Positions 51,876 to 60,770 of a stretch of 64,000 nucleotides of DNA are shown piece by piece. Position 1 is the stretch's first letter, and each line of letters starts with the position of its first letter. Under the pieces are notes generated by a model. The model did not search any database. It was not told the origin of the DNA and saw only the letters and a program-made list of their open reading frames with translations. Both the position numbers and the translations under genes were made by a program. The stretch comes from CAJXVA01 sp963761755 (lineage in GTDB: Bacteria > Myxococcota_A > Polyangia > Nannocystales > Nannocystaceae). The stretch spans positions 62,001 to 126,000 of the forward strand of contig CAVXIC010000020.1 of assembly GCA_963761755.1 (NCBI GenBank), given 5' to 3'.

Positions 51876-52202
51876 ATGGTCGGTGTTTCTTCGGGCAGTC
51901 GCGAGTCCGTGTGGTCTGCGCTACTCTCGGCCAGGCTGGTGGTCCATCCACGCGAAAGAATCGAAGCGCTTCTCCTCGAGATCCGTCGGAGACACTCCGC
52001 TCTAGCGCGCGCGTGGGACTCGCACGTCTTGGACCGAGTGGCGGCAGAGCTCTCACGACGATTCGGCTTTGAAGAGGCCTTGGTGCGGGCGCTCATTCGC
52101 GATGAGATCGGCGACCGCACAGGGCCGGTTCCAACCCACAATCAGTCCCGGACACGTTCCGACCTCGAAGCCATGAAGCCCGACGATACGTCCGGATCAT
52201 GA
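51876..52202 (+). CDS. small hypothetical protein
   Basis: A 108-residue reading frame (MVGVSSGSRESVWSALLSAR; HPRERIEALLLEIRRRHSAL; VLDRVAAELSRRFGFEEALV) with helix-rich, charged composition and an AGAGG-like sequence ahead of the ATG. No domain recognised. The stop lies close to the next gene. It is accepted only because its composition is more protein-like than the other frames. Confidence 0.4.
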   Translation: MVGVSSGSRESVWSALLSARLVVHPRERIEALLLEIRRRHSALARAWDSHVLDRVAAELSRRFGFEEALVRALIRDEIGDRTGPVPTHNQSRTRSDLEAMKPDDTSGS

Positions 52203-52347
52203 CTGGGTCTGCAGCCGCGTCCTCCATCGGGCGGTAGGCTTTCGCTTCGTCCACCGGTTGCGGCCGATGGGCCGGCCCTCGAACTGCTGGCGCGGCCACG
52301 CGGCCACATGCGACCGTCGTGCCGTGTCGACGAGGACGTCCCATCCG

Positions 52348-53310
52348 ATGAAGAAGCTGCTCCGTGTTTTCGCCCCGATTGCGCTGTCGCTCGCGGCCTC
52401 GACTGCCTTCGCCTCCGAAGTGGTCGAGAGCTACGACGCGTCGGTCGGCGAGCTCCCCGAAGGCGTGGCGGTGTCGCCCGCCGGCGACATCTACGTCACC
52501 CTGGCCGGGACCGGCGAGCTGCGCCGTCTCGATGGAAAGACGTACGCGGGCGAGACCCTCGCGAACCTGCCCGTCGGCGGCGGTTTCCTGCTCGGCATGG
52601 CCTTCGACGAGGACGAGCTCTACGTGGCCCTCGCTTCGTTCGACGCCGCGACTTCGGGCATCTGGCACGTCGACGACGACGGGGTCACGGAGCGCGTGGT
52701 GGTGTTCGGGGGCGACGAGTTCCCCAACGACCTCACCTTCGACGACGGGGGCAACATGTTCATCACCGAGTCGATCTCCGGCTCGGTCTATCGCGTCCCG
52801 GCAGGCTCGACCGAGCGAGAGCTCTTCATCCAGGACCCGCTCTTGGTCGGAGACGTCGCCGTCTCCCCGGTGCCGTTCCCCATCGGCGCCAATGGAATCG
52901 TGTACGACGATCAGGCCGACATCGTCCTCGTCGCCAACTCGCAGGTGCCCGGGGTCATCGAGATCGAAGACGACTGTGGTGCAGCCGGAGCGGTCAGCGT
53001 GCTGTCGGCAGGGGAGAACCTGCGTGGCGCCGACGGCCTGTCGATCGACAAGCGCGGCGACATCATCGTGGTCTCCAACTTCAACTCCACGGTCTCGGTC
53101 ATCGATCGCGACACGGGCGTTGCTGAGATCATCGCCGATCAGAGCGACGGCCTCCTGTTCCCGTCCACGGTCGCCTTCGGTCAGCGTGGGCGAGACAAGC
53201 GCTCGCTGTTCGTCGCGAACTTCGGGTTCGGTGCGGGTCCGGATGCGCCCGTTTCCATCCTCAAGATCGAATACGGCGAGAAGAGTGAGAAGAACCCCGC
53301 CGGCACCTGA
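52348..53310 (+). CDS. exported beta-propeller (SMP-30/NHL-like) protein
   Basis: A 320-residue protein with a type I signal (MKKLLRVFAPIALSLAASTA then FA). Six-bladed-propeller repeats follow: LPEGVAVSPAGDIYVTLAGT, LLGMAFDEDELYVALASFD, EFPNDLTFDDGGNMFITESI, ANGIVYDDQADIVLVANSQV, ADGLSIDKRGDIIVVSNFNS. The NDLTFDDGGNMFITE blade is typical of SMP-30/gluconolactonase-like proteins. Likely a periplasmic lactonase-like or binding propeller. It starts about 145 bp after the small hypothetical gene; the upstream ATG at 52258 is rejected because it lacks a signal. Confidence 0.8.
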   Translation: MKKLLRVFAPIALSLAASTAFASEVVESYDASVGELPEGVAVSPAGDIYVTLAGTGELRRLDGKTYAGETLANLPVGGGFLLGMAFDEDELYVALASFDAATSGIWHVDDDGVTERVVVFGGDEFPNDLTFDDGGNMFITESISGSVYRVPAGSTERELFIQDPLLVGDVAVSPVPFPIGANGIVYDDQADIVLVANSQVPGVIEIEDDCGAAGAVSVLSAGENLRGADGLSIDKRGDIIVVSNFNSTVSVIDRDTGVAEIIADQSDGLLFPSTVAFGQRGRDKRSLFVANFGFGAGPDAPVSILKIEYGEKSEKNPAGT

Positions 53311-53602
53311 GCCCGACGAGGGCTACGAGGGCGCAAGGCCATGTCCGGCACAACTCATGAGAGCATTCTTCAAGTCCGTCGTGACGGCCGCGAGCTTCAC
53401 TTCTTCTCGAGCGAATGGGTCGACGAGCCCACCCCTCGAGCAGGAGAGAGCAGGAGAGGCGGTCCTCGGCGATCGCAAGCAGCTCGTCCCGGCGCGTCGG
53501 CACGGCCTTGAGGCCGGTTCGCAGGGCACCGCATCGTCGCGGTGGCTGCCCCACGGTCCGTGTGACGACTTCGCGTGACCGCCCGCAGATGGATGGCGCA
53601 CC
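53311..53602. other. intergenic region, nothing recognised
   Basis: About 290 bp before the protease gene. Only GC-driven shadow frames. The promoter of the next gene should be here but no clear element was seen. Confidence 0.4.
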
Positions 53603-55750
53603 ATGGCGCCCATGCGCCGAAGCACCTCGTCCGACTCGCGTCGCTGCACCTCGCGGCTGTTCCGATGCGTCGGGATCGCGCTGCGTTCAGCCGCCGTGGG
53701 ATCGCTGGGACTGACCGCCGCGGTCGCCCACGCGGCCCCGACCGACCCGTCCGCGATCATCGGCGGCGGGCCGTCGCTGCCCTGCGCCTGGCCATCGACC
53801 GTGTTCCTGGAGAACTGCACCGGCACGCTGATCCACCCCGAGATCGTCGTGTACGCGGCGCACTGTGGTGCCGACCGTGAGCGGGTGTGGTTTGGCGAGG
53901 ACATCTCCTCGGGGACCGCTGCTGCAGGCGAGGGGTTCTCGGTCGACACCGAGTTCTGCATGACCAACCCGGTGTGGGATACGGCCGAGGACATCGGTGT
54001 GAGCCGGGCGAACGACTACGCCTTTTGCAAGTTGGCCCAGCCGGTGCTCGATGTCCCGATCGTGCCGCCGGTGATGGGGTGCGAGACCACCGTGCTCGAC
54101 TCTGGCGCCCCGGTGACGCTGGTGGGGTACGGCGGCACCGACCAAGACACCTTCGCCGTAAAGTTCGAGGTCGAGACCGAGCTGCACTACATCGACGACT
54201 GGGGCGCCGCGGTCATCGGCGGCGACGGCTCGAGCCCATGCGCGGGGGACTCCGGCGGTCCGGCGTTCATTCAGATGCCCGACGGCACCTGGCGCAGCTT
54301 CGCCATCGTCTCGGGCCCGAACTTTGGCAACTGCGGCGACGCGATGTGGTTTGCGACGATTCACGCCGCGATCCCCTTCATCGAGTTCCACTCGGGCATC
54401 GACGTCAGCGCATGCCACCATTCGCACGGGGAGTGGAATCCCAGCCCGAGCTGCGGCGGCTTTCCGACCGAGCCGTGGGACGGCGAAGGCAAGTCGTGGG
54501 CGGACGGCTGTGCGGGTGGCCCGGTGGGACCCGACCCGGACCAGACCTGCGGCCCCGCATTCGACGGCGAGGGCGACCTGGCCGCGCCTGAGTCGACCAT
54601 GACCGCGCCCGAGGACCGCATGCGCTTCGATACCGAGGCCGGACAGGACACCGTCCTGATCGATGTCGCGGCGGAAGCAGGCGACGACGGCAGCGGGGTG
54701 CAGCGCGTGGAGCTGGTCATCAACGGCATGATCGTGCCCACCTCGCTTCGCCTCGGGCCGCCGTACCAGTGGCCGATCACCCTCGGCGCGGGGATCTGGG
54801 AGATGCACGTGGTGGCCACCGACTGGTCGGGCAACGAAGGCGTGTCTGAGAGCATCGTCGTCGGCGTCGATCAGGATCCTCCGCCACCCGAGCCCGAGGG
54901 AGCGAGCAGCAGCGGCGCAGGGGACGACAGCGGCGAGGCGGAGTCGGGATCCAGCACGAGCGCGGCGGGCACGACCGGCGCTGGCGCTTCGACCTCCGGC
55001 GGCGAAGACTCGACGGGAAGCGGCGCGCAGCTGGCCGACGACGACGATGGATGCGGCTGTCGACAGACGGGATCCGCCTCGGGCGCTTGGTTGCTGCTCT
55101 CCTTGCTGGGGTTGGTCCGACGACGCCGGCGGATCGCTGCGGTCGCAATCCCGCTGAGCCTGCTGGGCTGCGGCGATGACGGAGCCACCGCCGACGCGGC
55201 CAGCAGCAGTGGCGCGTCGACGACCACCGACTCCACCTCGACGACGCTCTCGGCGGCCAGCACGACGGGTGCCGACGAGACGACGAGTTCATCGACCGGG
55301 CCAGGCGGCGCGGAGACCACCGACGCGTCGAGCTCGTCGACGGGGCCGGCGTGCGAACTGGGCAGCGAAGCGTGCGGTTGCTTGCCCGATCTGTCGTGCG
55401 GCGCCGGCCTCGGCTGTGCGCTCGATGCGTGCGTGCCGTGCCCCGCCGGCACGCTCAACTGCCCCTGCGATTCCCGCGGGGACGAGTCGGGCACGTGCGA
55501 GGGTGACTTGATCTGCCAAGGCGGCTCGTGTGTTGGCGGACAGCCCTGTCCGTTCCTGGAGAACGGCTCCTGCGACGAGCCCGAAGGCAGCGATGTCTGC
55601 CAGCCGGGCACCGATGCCTACGACTGTTGCGCCGTCGTCCCCGACGTGTGTGAAGAGCTCTCTGCGGGCGGTCGCTGCCCGGATGGGTCGGACCCCGAAG
55701 ACTGCGAAGGCTCGGGCACCGGTACGACGTCGTCGGGGACGGATGGCTGA
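53603..55750 (+). CDS. trypsin-like protease with MYXO-CTERM-like tail, fused to a lipoprotein
   Basis: A 715-residue reading frame made of two proteins. Residues 1-500: signal, then an S1 protease with an intact triad, His87 (VVYAAHCGA), Asp138 (ANDYAFCKL) and Ser217 (CAGDSGGPAF). A beta-sandwich domain (GVQRVELVINGMIV) and a Ser/Thr/Gly linker follow. Then come GCGCRQTG near residue 484, a hydrophobic helix and LVRRRRR, a complete MYXO-CTERM-like tail. With no stop codon the frame continues RIAAVAIPLSLLGCGDD, a perfect lipoprotein signal with Cys at about 523. A Ser/Thr linker and a domain with about 18 Cys follow. A TTG at 55112 (MVRRRRRIAAV) could start the lipoprotein alone. The inactive paralogue is at 5605-6879. 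Confidence 0.82.
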   Translation: MAPMRRSTSSDSRRCTSRLFRCVGIALRSAAVGSLGLTAAVAHAAPTDPSAIIGGGPSLPCAWPSTVFLENCTGTLIHPEIVVYAAHCGADRERVWFGEDISSGTAAAGEGFSVDTEFCMTNPVWDTAEDIGVSRANDYAFCKLAQPVLDVPIVPPVMGCETTVLDSGAPVTLVGYGGTDQDTFAVKFEVETELHYIDDWGAAVIGGDGSSPCAGDSGGPAFIQMPDGTWRSFAIVSGPNFGNCGDAMWFATIHAAIPFIEFHSGIDVSACHHSHGEWNPSPSCGGFPTEPWDGEGKSWADGCAGGPVGPDPDQTCGPAFDGEGDLAAPESTMTAPEDRMRFDTEAGQDTVLIDVAAEAGDDGSGVQRVELVINGMIVPTSLRLGPPYQWPITLGAGIWEMHVVATDWSGNEGVSESIVVGVDQDPPPPEPEGASSSGAGDDSGEAESGSSTSAAGTTGAGASTSGGEDSTGSGAQLADDDDGCGCRQTGSASGAWLLLSLLGLVRRRRRIAAVAIPLSLLGCGDDGATADAASSSGASTTTDSTSTTLSAASTTGADETTSSSTGPGGAETTDASSSSTGPACELGSEACGCLPDLSCGAGLGCALDACVPCPAGTLNCPCDSRGDESGTCEGDLICQGGSCVGGQPCPFLENGSCDEPEGSDVCQPGTDAYDCCAVVPDVCEELSAGGRCPDGSDPEDCEGSGTGTTSSGTDG

Positions 55751-56008
55751 CCGCTTCGGCTGCGCATCACGGCCTGAGCCCAGGCGTGCCACTCGCGCGA
55801 CCGACGACATCCTAGCTCGAGTGCTAGGCCTTGCAGCACTCGGCGACCCAAGCGCAGCTCGAGGCGGGCCCACACGTCCCAAGGTGGGCGACGAGCCCGC
55901 CCAGGATGCCGCCGGCCAGGAGTCGCGACCATGCAGCGCGCTCTCGCTGGTCGCGCGTTCAAGCAGGGGGAGGATGATGATGCTCCGACGTTCGAGCGAA
56001 ACGAAGCG
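55751..56008. other. intergenic region between convergent genes
   Basis: About 258 bp between two stop codons; no supported gene or clear terminator. Confidence 0.4.
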
Positions 56009-56749
56009 TCAGGCGACGGTCTGCGATCGACGCACCAGCAGCCGCTCCGAGAGCACAAACCCTCGGCCGGGCTCGCTCCACGGACACGCGTGGATGCAGA
56101 TACCGCACCCGTGAGTCTCGGCAAAGTACGGCGCACACGCGTCGAAGTCGACGTACCACTTGCGCGCTCCCCTCACGAGCTGCTTGTCGGGGAAAATCGC
56201 GTTCGGCGGGCAGTTGTCGGTGCAGATCTGACAGTTCGCGCAGAAGTCGTCGACGCCGATGTCGACGGCCGCATCGCAGTCTGCGGGAAGGTCGGTGAGC
56301 ACCACCGCCAGGCGTACGTTGGAGCCATGCTCACGGGTGATGAGCGAGCCGTGTTTGCCAAGCTGGCCCAACCCCGCTGCCAGCGCGACCGGGACATGCA
56401 GCACCTCGGTGGCATCCGGGCTGATGTTGGTCGAGGCCCGCGCCGACCATCCAAGCGCACGGATTCTCTGGGCCACCGCGATCGCGATTCGGTTGGCGTC
56501 GACGTACGCGCGCTGAATCTCGACCCCGGACCGGTTGCTGGGGGTGTGGAGCATGTCTTCACGATCCATCGGAATGCCGATGCAGATCGCGTGCTCGAAC
56601 GGCATGTCGAAGTCGTGGTAGCGCATGGTCTCGATGAGCTTGGTGATGCCCACGAGCGTGGCCCCTGCATCACGGGCCCATGCCTTGATCTCCTCGGCTG
56701 CCTCCGAGGTGGACAGCCTGGCGGGCTCACGAAGCGCGACCGGAGCTAC
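56009..56749 (-). CDS. two-[4Fe-4S] oxidoreductase (QueG-like), start unresolved
   Basis: About 246 residues with a QueG/reductive-dehalogenase-like layout: EIKAWARDAGATLVGIT at the start, VPVALAAGLGQLGKHGSLIT in the middle, then two cluster motifs, FCANCQICTDNCPP and HGCGICIHACPW. It is shorter than QueG (about 350 residues) and lacks the C-terminal HEAT part, so it is a related iron-sulphur protein rather than QueG itself. No ATG or GTG occurs near the start of the homology (about 56730). The frame continues to an ATG at 56875 inside the divergent TetR gene. The N-terminus was either lost at a junction or uses a rare codon. Confidence 0.7.
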   Translation of the reverse strand, partial: VAPVALREPARLSTSEAAEEIKAWARDAGATLVGITKLIETMRYHDFDMPFEHAICIGIPMDREDMLHTPSNRSGVEIQRAYVDANRIAIAVAQRIRALGWSARASTNISPDATEVLHVPVALAAGLGQLGKHGSLITREHGSNVRLAVVLTDLPADCDAAVDIGVDDFCANCQICTDNCPPNAIFPDKQLVRGARKWYVDFDACAPYFAETHGCGICIHACPWSEPGRGFVLSERLLVRRSQTVA

Positions 56750-57328
56750 GCGTCCACCGACGAGACTAGCGACCCCCGGGTCCGGCGAACCTACGCCGAC
56801 ATCTTCCGCGCCACGGCTGAGCTCTTGCTCGAGCGCGGCTGGGATCACGTCACGCATGCCCACGTTGCCGAGCACGCCGGGTACTCACGAGCGACGATCT
56901 ACAAGCACTGGCCCAACCAGCACGACCTGCTCCGTGCGGCGTTCCTGCACATGGGTTCGATGCCCCACGGCGAGCGCACCGGAGACCTGCGCGAGGATCT
57001 GATCTCCGAGCTGGAGGCCTACCGCAAGGTGTTGGTGGACGCTCGTTTCGCCCGGGCCGTGGTGGCGCTGGCGGAACGAGCCGCGGCCAACCCCGAGATC
57101 GCCGCGGTCCGAGATGGTTTTCTTGGTGGAGGCCAGGCGAAGACCCGGCAACGCATCCTCGAGGCCGTGCGTGAGTCAGGTCGAGAGGCCGACGTGAACG
57201 TCACCGCTGCGGCCGACATGCTCTCCGGCGCCCTCACCTGGCGTACCGCGATCATGGGCGAGACGGTCGATCTCGACTATGTGCACGCCGTCGTCGACGT
57301 GTTCCTCCGCGGCCTCGAGAATACCTGA
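56750..57328 (+). CDS. TetR-family regulator, start unresolved
   Basis: About 192 residues from TDETSDPRVRRTYADIFRA. The helix-turn-helix is WDHVTHAHVAEHAGYSRATI then YKHWPNQHDLLRAAFLH. A TetR-type ligand-binding domain follows (LISELEAYRKVLVDARFARA, AADMLSGALTWRTAIMGETV). No start codon precedes the homology within 100 bp; the nearest in-frame GTG (about 56617) would place 45 residues inside the divergent iron-sulphur gene. Head-to-head with that gene and possibly its regulator. Confidence 0.75.
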   Translation, partial: ASTDETSDPRVRRTYADIFRATAELLLERGWDHVTHAHVAEHAGYSRATIYKHWPNQHDLLRAAFLHMGSMPHGERTGDLREDLISELEAYRKVLVDARFARAVVALAERAAANPEIAAVRDGFLGGGQAKTRQRILEAVRESGREADVNVTAAADMLSGALTWRTAIMGETVDLDYVHAVVDVFLRGLENT

Positions 57329-57543
57329 GCGCGTTCAGCCTCTCCGCCTTCACGTCCGAGTCCAGGATGGACCTCGACGCCCACGATCCAAAGCGGGGAC
57401 GGGTGCGCAAGGCCCGAAGCGCTACATCTTCGTCGCGTCGAACAGGGTCCCTTCGGGAACGAACTTGGGGCCGCCGCTGTAGTCGCGGCGAATCGCGTTC
57501 GTTCTGCCGGCCTCACGTCCGCCCGGCGGTACTGGGCGACGTG

Positions 57544-57810
57544 ATGGGGCGGGTCGCCAAGCTCGATCTCTCCTCGGCGCTCACGCAGCTTCGCCGCGTC
57601 GAGTCGTCACTGTCGATCTCGGTGCACGAGGCGATGGGGATCATGACGGCGGTCGTGAGCGCTCCGGAGTTGACGCGTCCGTCCGAGTGGCTGACCGAGC
57701 TGTTTCGCGAGGATGGCTTGGCCGACGCCGAAGAAGCCAAGTCGGTCGTGCACTCGATCATGGCCGTCTACAACGCGATCGTCACCGGGCTCCAGGACGG
57801 TCGCCTCGCT
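57544..57810 (+). pseudogene. UPF0149 (YecA-like) protein, C-terminus lost
   Basis: MGRVAKLDLSSALTQLRRVE, then VHEAMGIMTAVVSAPELTRP, SEWLTELF, EEAKSVVHSIMAVYNAIV. The order GIMTAVVSAPEL-PSEWL-x-MxxYN matches the N-terminal half of UPF0149 proteins. After about 90 codons the frame runs into sequence antisense to a LysR start, so the zinc-binding C-terminus is gone. Confidence 0.65.
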
Positions 57811-57860
57811 GTGTCGCGCGCTCTCGAGCGGCTTGGCAGGCTCGTAGTAGGTCTCGTGCG

Positions 57861-57965
57861 CCTCACCGATGACTTCGCGACTCCCAAAGCGTCGGCCGTG
57901 CTGGCGACGTTGCCGTGCTCGGCCAGCGCCACGAAGACCTGAAGGTCTCGTAAGTCGGCGTCCAT
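57861..57965 (-). pseudogene. LysR-family regulator, HTH start only
   Basis: MDADLRDLQVFVALAEHGNV then ASTADALGVAKSSVR is the first 35 residues of a LysR helix-turn-helix; the rest is missing or out of frame. It abuts the UPF0149 remnant tail-to-tail, so a deletion joined the two genes. Confidence 0.6.
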
Positions 57966-58026
57966 CGCCTTCGCCTTATCATACAAGATTGGGGACGACC
58001 CCTACGGCGCGACGAAGAGACAACGC

Positions 58027-58503
58027 GTGATCGGCTGGGAGACCGTAGGTCACCGAGCCGGACTGCGCAGGCGCACCATCGTGCGGCACGCAGCGAACGC
58101 GGTGGTCGACCAGCGGTCCGACCCCAACTGGCAGGCATACACCGGAAACTACCACTCGCCTTCGGATAGCTGCACCTCATGTCCCTACGTCCAGGACTTT
58201 GAAATCGAGCAGATGATGGACATCCTGGACGACAACAGCCGAAACGACTCCCTGCTGCTGGCACAGCAGTTCGCAAAGAAATATGCAGAAACCGTCGACT
58301 ACACCTTGTCGAGGAAGGACCTGACAGACGAGCAGAGGAGGCTCGCGGTCGGCTCGCTCGACACCCAGAGCTTTGTCATCGAGCGGGCAGGCCGGGGACG
58401 AACGGGGGAGGGCGAGGCAGACACGGCGCTGCGTGAGGTCCTTTCTGAAGAAACCTCCAGCAATGAAATGCGTAGGCAGCTTCTCAGCGCCTCCAAGAAG
58501 TAG
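58027..58503 (+). CDS. hypothetical protein upstream of M23 peptidase
   Basis: A 158-residue protein (GTG start). The middle has YHSPSDSCTSCPYVQDFEIE, then helical charged segments (MMDILDDNSRNDSLLLAQQF, KKYAETVDYTLSRKDL). Less GC-rich than the surroundings. No signal or membrane helix. The first 25 residues may be random extension. It lies 47 bp upstream of the M23 gene and is probably cotranscribed. Family unknown. Confidence 0.45.
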   Translation: MIGWETVGHRAGLRRRTIVRHAANAVVDQRSDPNWQAYTGNYHSPSDSCTSCPYVQDFEIEQMMDILDDNSRNDSLLLAQQFAKKYAETVDYTLSRKDLTDEQRRLAVGSLDTQSFVIERAGRGRTGEGEADTALREVLSEETSSNEMRRQLLSASKK

Positions 58504-58550
58504 TAGGTAGCCTGCAGTAGACCGCCTGTTGTCCGCTGTTGACCAGATTC

Positions 58551-59551
58551 ATGCGCCTCGCCCTCGACATCTCTGGAGTGACTCTTGTGGCGGGCGCCCT
58601 GGTGGTATTCTGGGCGTCGGGGGTCTTGGTTCCACAACTCCACGTCCTGCTTTGGATCTCCAGCGTCGTACTCGCCACGGAGTGCGGCGTTCGGATGCTT
58701 CGTGCACGTGGGAGGGCCGAGCGTTCCGAGGCGGCCGGAAACAGGCTCCACTGGCTGTATCCTGCCTGCTTCTCCGCGAGCCTGGCGGCAGGATCGTTCC
58801 TATACACGGTAGAGGCGCAGGTCGGCACGGAACTGTACCTCCAGGTCCTCGGCTTGCTCCTCGTGAGTGCCGCCTCCCTCCCGGCCTTGGCCTCTGTGCA
58901 TCGATGGGCCAGCTCCTGGCCAGGTCGCTCTTTTTTTGCGATCGGCACGGTCCTACTTGCGCACGACCTTGGCCGGGAGGCAATCGGCGCACTGAGGGTT
59001 GGTGGTCGCGTAGGAGTCGCGGTCCACTCTCCATTCCCAAAAGCCGTCGTTGTCCAGGGGGGGCGAGCCCGTTGACGAACCATCACTTTCTTTCCGGAGA
59101 ACAGCGGCATGGGCTGGACCTGCTTCCGCTGTCGACAAACACGGAAGCTCCAACGCTTCTGCCGTGCGAGGGGCAGATGGTCCACTCCCCCATTGATGGT
59201 CTCGTCGATCGCGTCGTCGACACAGGGAAGGGACGACGCCGAACCGAGCTCGAAAGGTTGGCCGGGACATTCGTTGTCCTGTCTTACTCCGAAACATCCG
59301 AGAAGCGCGGCCCCTGCGGATGGGTCCTACTAGCGCATCTCGAACCCGGGTCAGTCCTCGTCGCTCCTGGGGACGAGGTTCGCGTGGGCCAGTCGCTCGG
59401 GATGTGTGGCCAGAGCGGGTCAGCAAGCCAACGGCACCTCCATCTTCAGGCGCAGAACGCAGACAAATTGGCTCGGGGTGTAGCGACCTGCCCGCTCATC
59501 TTTGGCGATGCAGCTCGAGCAACCATGCGCAACGATATCGTGGGCTGGTGA
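58551..59551 (+). pseudogene. membrane-anchored M23 metallopeptidase, frameshift in a G run
   Basis: The first frame (58551-59075) starts MRLALDISGVTLVAGALVVF and has about four membrane helices, ending VHSPFPKAVVVQGG then RAR and stop. The second frame continues the same protein: GASPLTNHHFLSGEQRHGLD, MVHSPIDGLVDRVVDTGKG, GWVLLAHLEPGSVLVAPGDE, VGQSLGMCGQSGSASQRHLH. This is the M23/LytM fold with HxxxD and HLH zinc ligands. The switch lies at a run of seven G (59057-59063), and eight would restore the frame. It is a slippage switch, recent pseudogene or sequencing error. The intact product would be a cell-wall endopeptidase. Confidence 0.75.
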
Positions 59552-59553
59552 TG

Positions 59554-59895
59554 CCGGGCCGCTGAGGCCGGAGGTGTCCAGGTGCACCACCAGGCGGTGC
59601 CACTGCCCAAAGGTGATCGGGGTGAGAGAGAGATTCTGCCCCAGCTTCCACTGGTTCTCCTCGGCGATCATCGGGTCGGTCGCCTGCACGTAGTTCAAGG
59701 CGTCGAGGCGCAGGTACAGCGCTTGGCCCTCGCCCTCCAGGTATTCCGGCGTGATGTTGCCCGGGCTGAGCGCCAGCCACAACTTCAGCGTGTCGGGCGA
59801 TTGCGGGTAGCTGCCGTCGACCGAGGAGTACAGGAACTTGAACCGGTTGCTGATGCTACCCGCCACTTCCTCGATGTACAGGATCCATCTCGAAC
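59554..59895 (-). pseudogene. fragment of a lectin/LamG-like exported protein
   Basis: WILYIEEVAGSISNRFKFLY, DTLKLWLALSPGNITPEYLE, ALYLRLDALNYVQATDPM, LTPITFGQWHRLVVHLDTSG reads as a concanavalin/LamG-like jelly-roll segment (FGQWHRLVVHLD is typical). There is no start or stop of its own. It is bounded by the M23 gene end and by frame-broken sequence. Remnant only. Confidence 0.45.
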
Positions 59896-60631
59896 GGGAC
59901 GTCGCCGGGGATGTGGTCGAGTTGCCGGATCCCGTGGTCGGGCTGTCCTCCGTGGTCGCGGAACCGCTCGTTTACGCCTCTGCGACAGGCTCGGTGGCGT
60001 CGTCGTTCGTGGCGACGGCTTGTCGCAAGAAAAGCCGCGAAGGCCAATATCGCCGGTACGATCGCGGTGTGGACGAGCGACTTCTACTCCGTCCCCGATC
60101 CAGTCCCCATCGTCGTCCCCGACGTCGTCCCGGCCGGAGGCTCGCAATCGAACTCTCCCTCCGCAAAGCAGAATTTGGCCGAGAAACATCGACGAGCCGC
60201 ACATCACAGGCTTGTCCCAGAAGAGGTCCGCCTGGTACGCCTCCTGCCTCTGCCGTCCCGTCACCGAGCCGGGTGAGGGCTCGCCGATGGGGCTCCCAAC
60301 CCGCACGACATCGTCGCGCTCGGACAACGCGACAACATCCGCAGCAGCGCCGCCGTCTGCTAGCCCAGGCCGTGCCGCAACCCTCGTCGTGCGTACTACA
60401 ACACGATCGAAGTCGAGGTTCACAGCGACGACGGCACGCTCATCGAAGACGGTCTCGAGACCCTCGAAGGTTTCTCGCCCAGGCTCTGGCGCCCCCCCTG
60501 CCCCGGGCGACGACACGGTCAACGTGCACACCGTTCCCGACGACGACTGCGCCGGGTACGACGAGCAGTTCGAGTTCACTGTCCAGGAGGCCTCCGTGGC
60601 CCGACCGCGACGCAGGGCGTCCGCTGCTTGA
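59896..60631 (+). pseudogene. decayed coding region, several frames
   Basis: Short protein-like pieces alternate between frames: ELPDPVVGLSSVVAEPLVYA (59920s), VWTSDFYSVPDPVPIVVPDV (60070s), YYNTIEVEVHSDDGTLIEDG (60390s) and VNVHTVPDDDCAGYDEQFEF before a stop at 60629-60631. They may be parts of one broken exported protein. No family assigned. Confidence 0.35.
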
Positions 60632-60659
60632 ATCTGATGGTTCCCGAACAGCACGTCGG

Positions 60660-60690
60660 GCCGTCCCGTGGCCGCGGCACACGGGACGGC
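60660..60690. promoter_or_regulatory. 11-bp perfect inverted repeat
   Basis: GCCGTCCCGTG (60660-60670) and CACGGGACGGC (60680-60690), loop of 9 nt. The half-site GTCCCGTG differs by one base from the GTCCCATG half-site at 23.8 kb. It could be a related activator site for the gene starting at 60771, or a hairpin after the decayed region. Confidence 0.45.
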
Positions 60691-60770
60691 ACATGTCCAG
60701 CACCTGTCCCTGACGGCCGTGGTCGTGACGGCCATCTTGGCAAAGCCTCGCGTTCCCGTATTTTGTCCGC

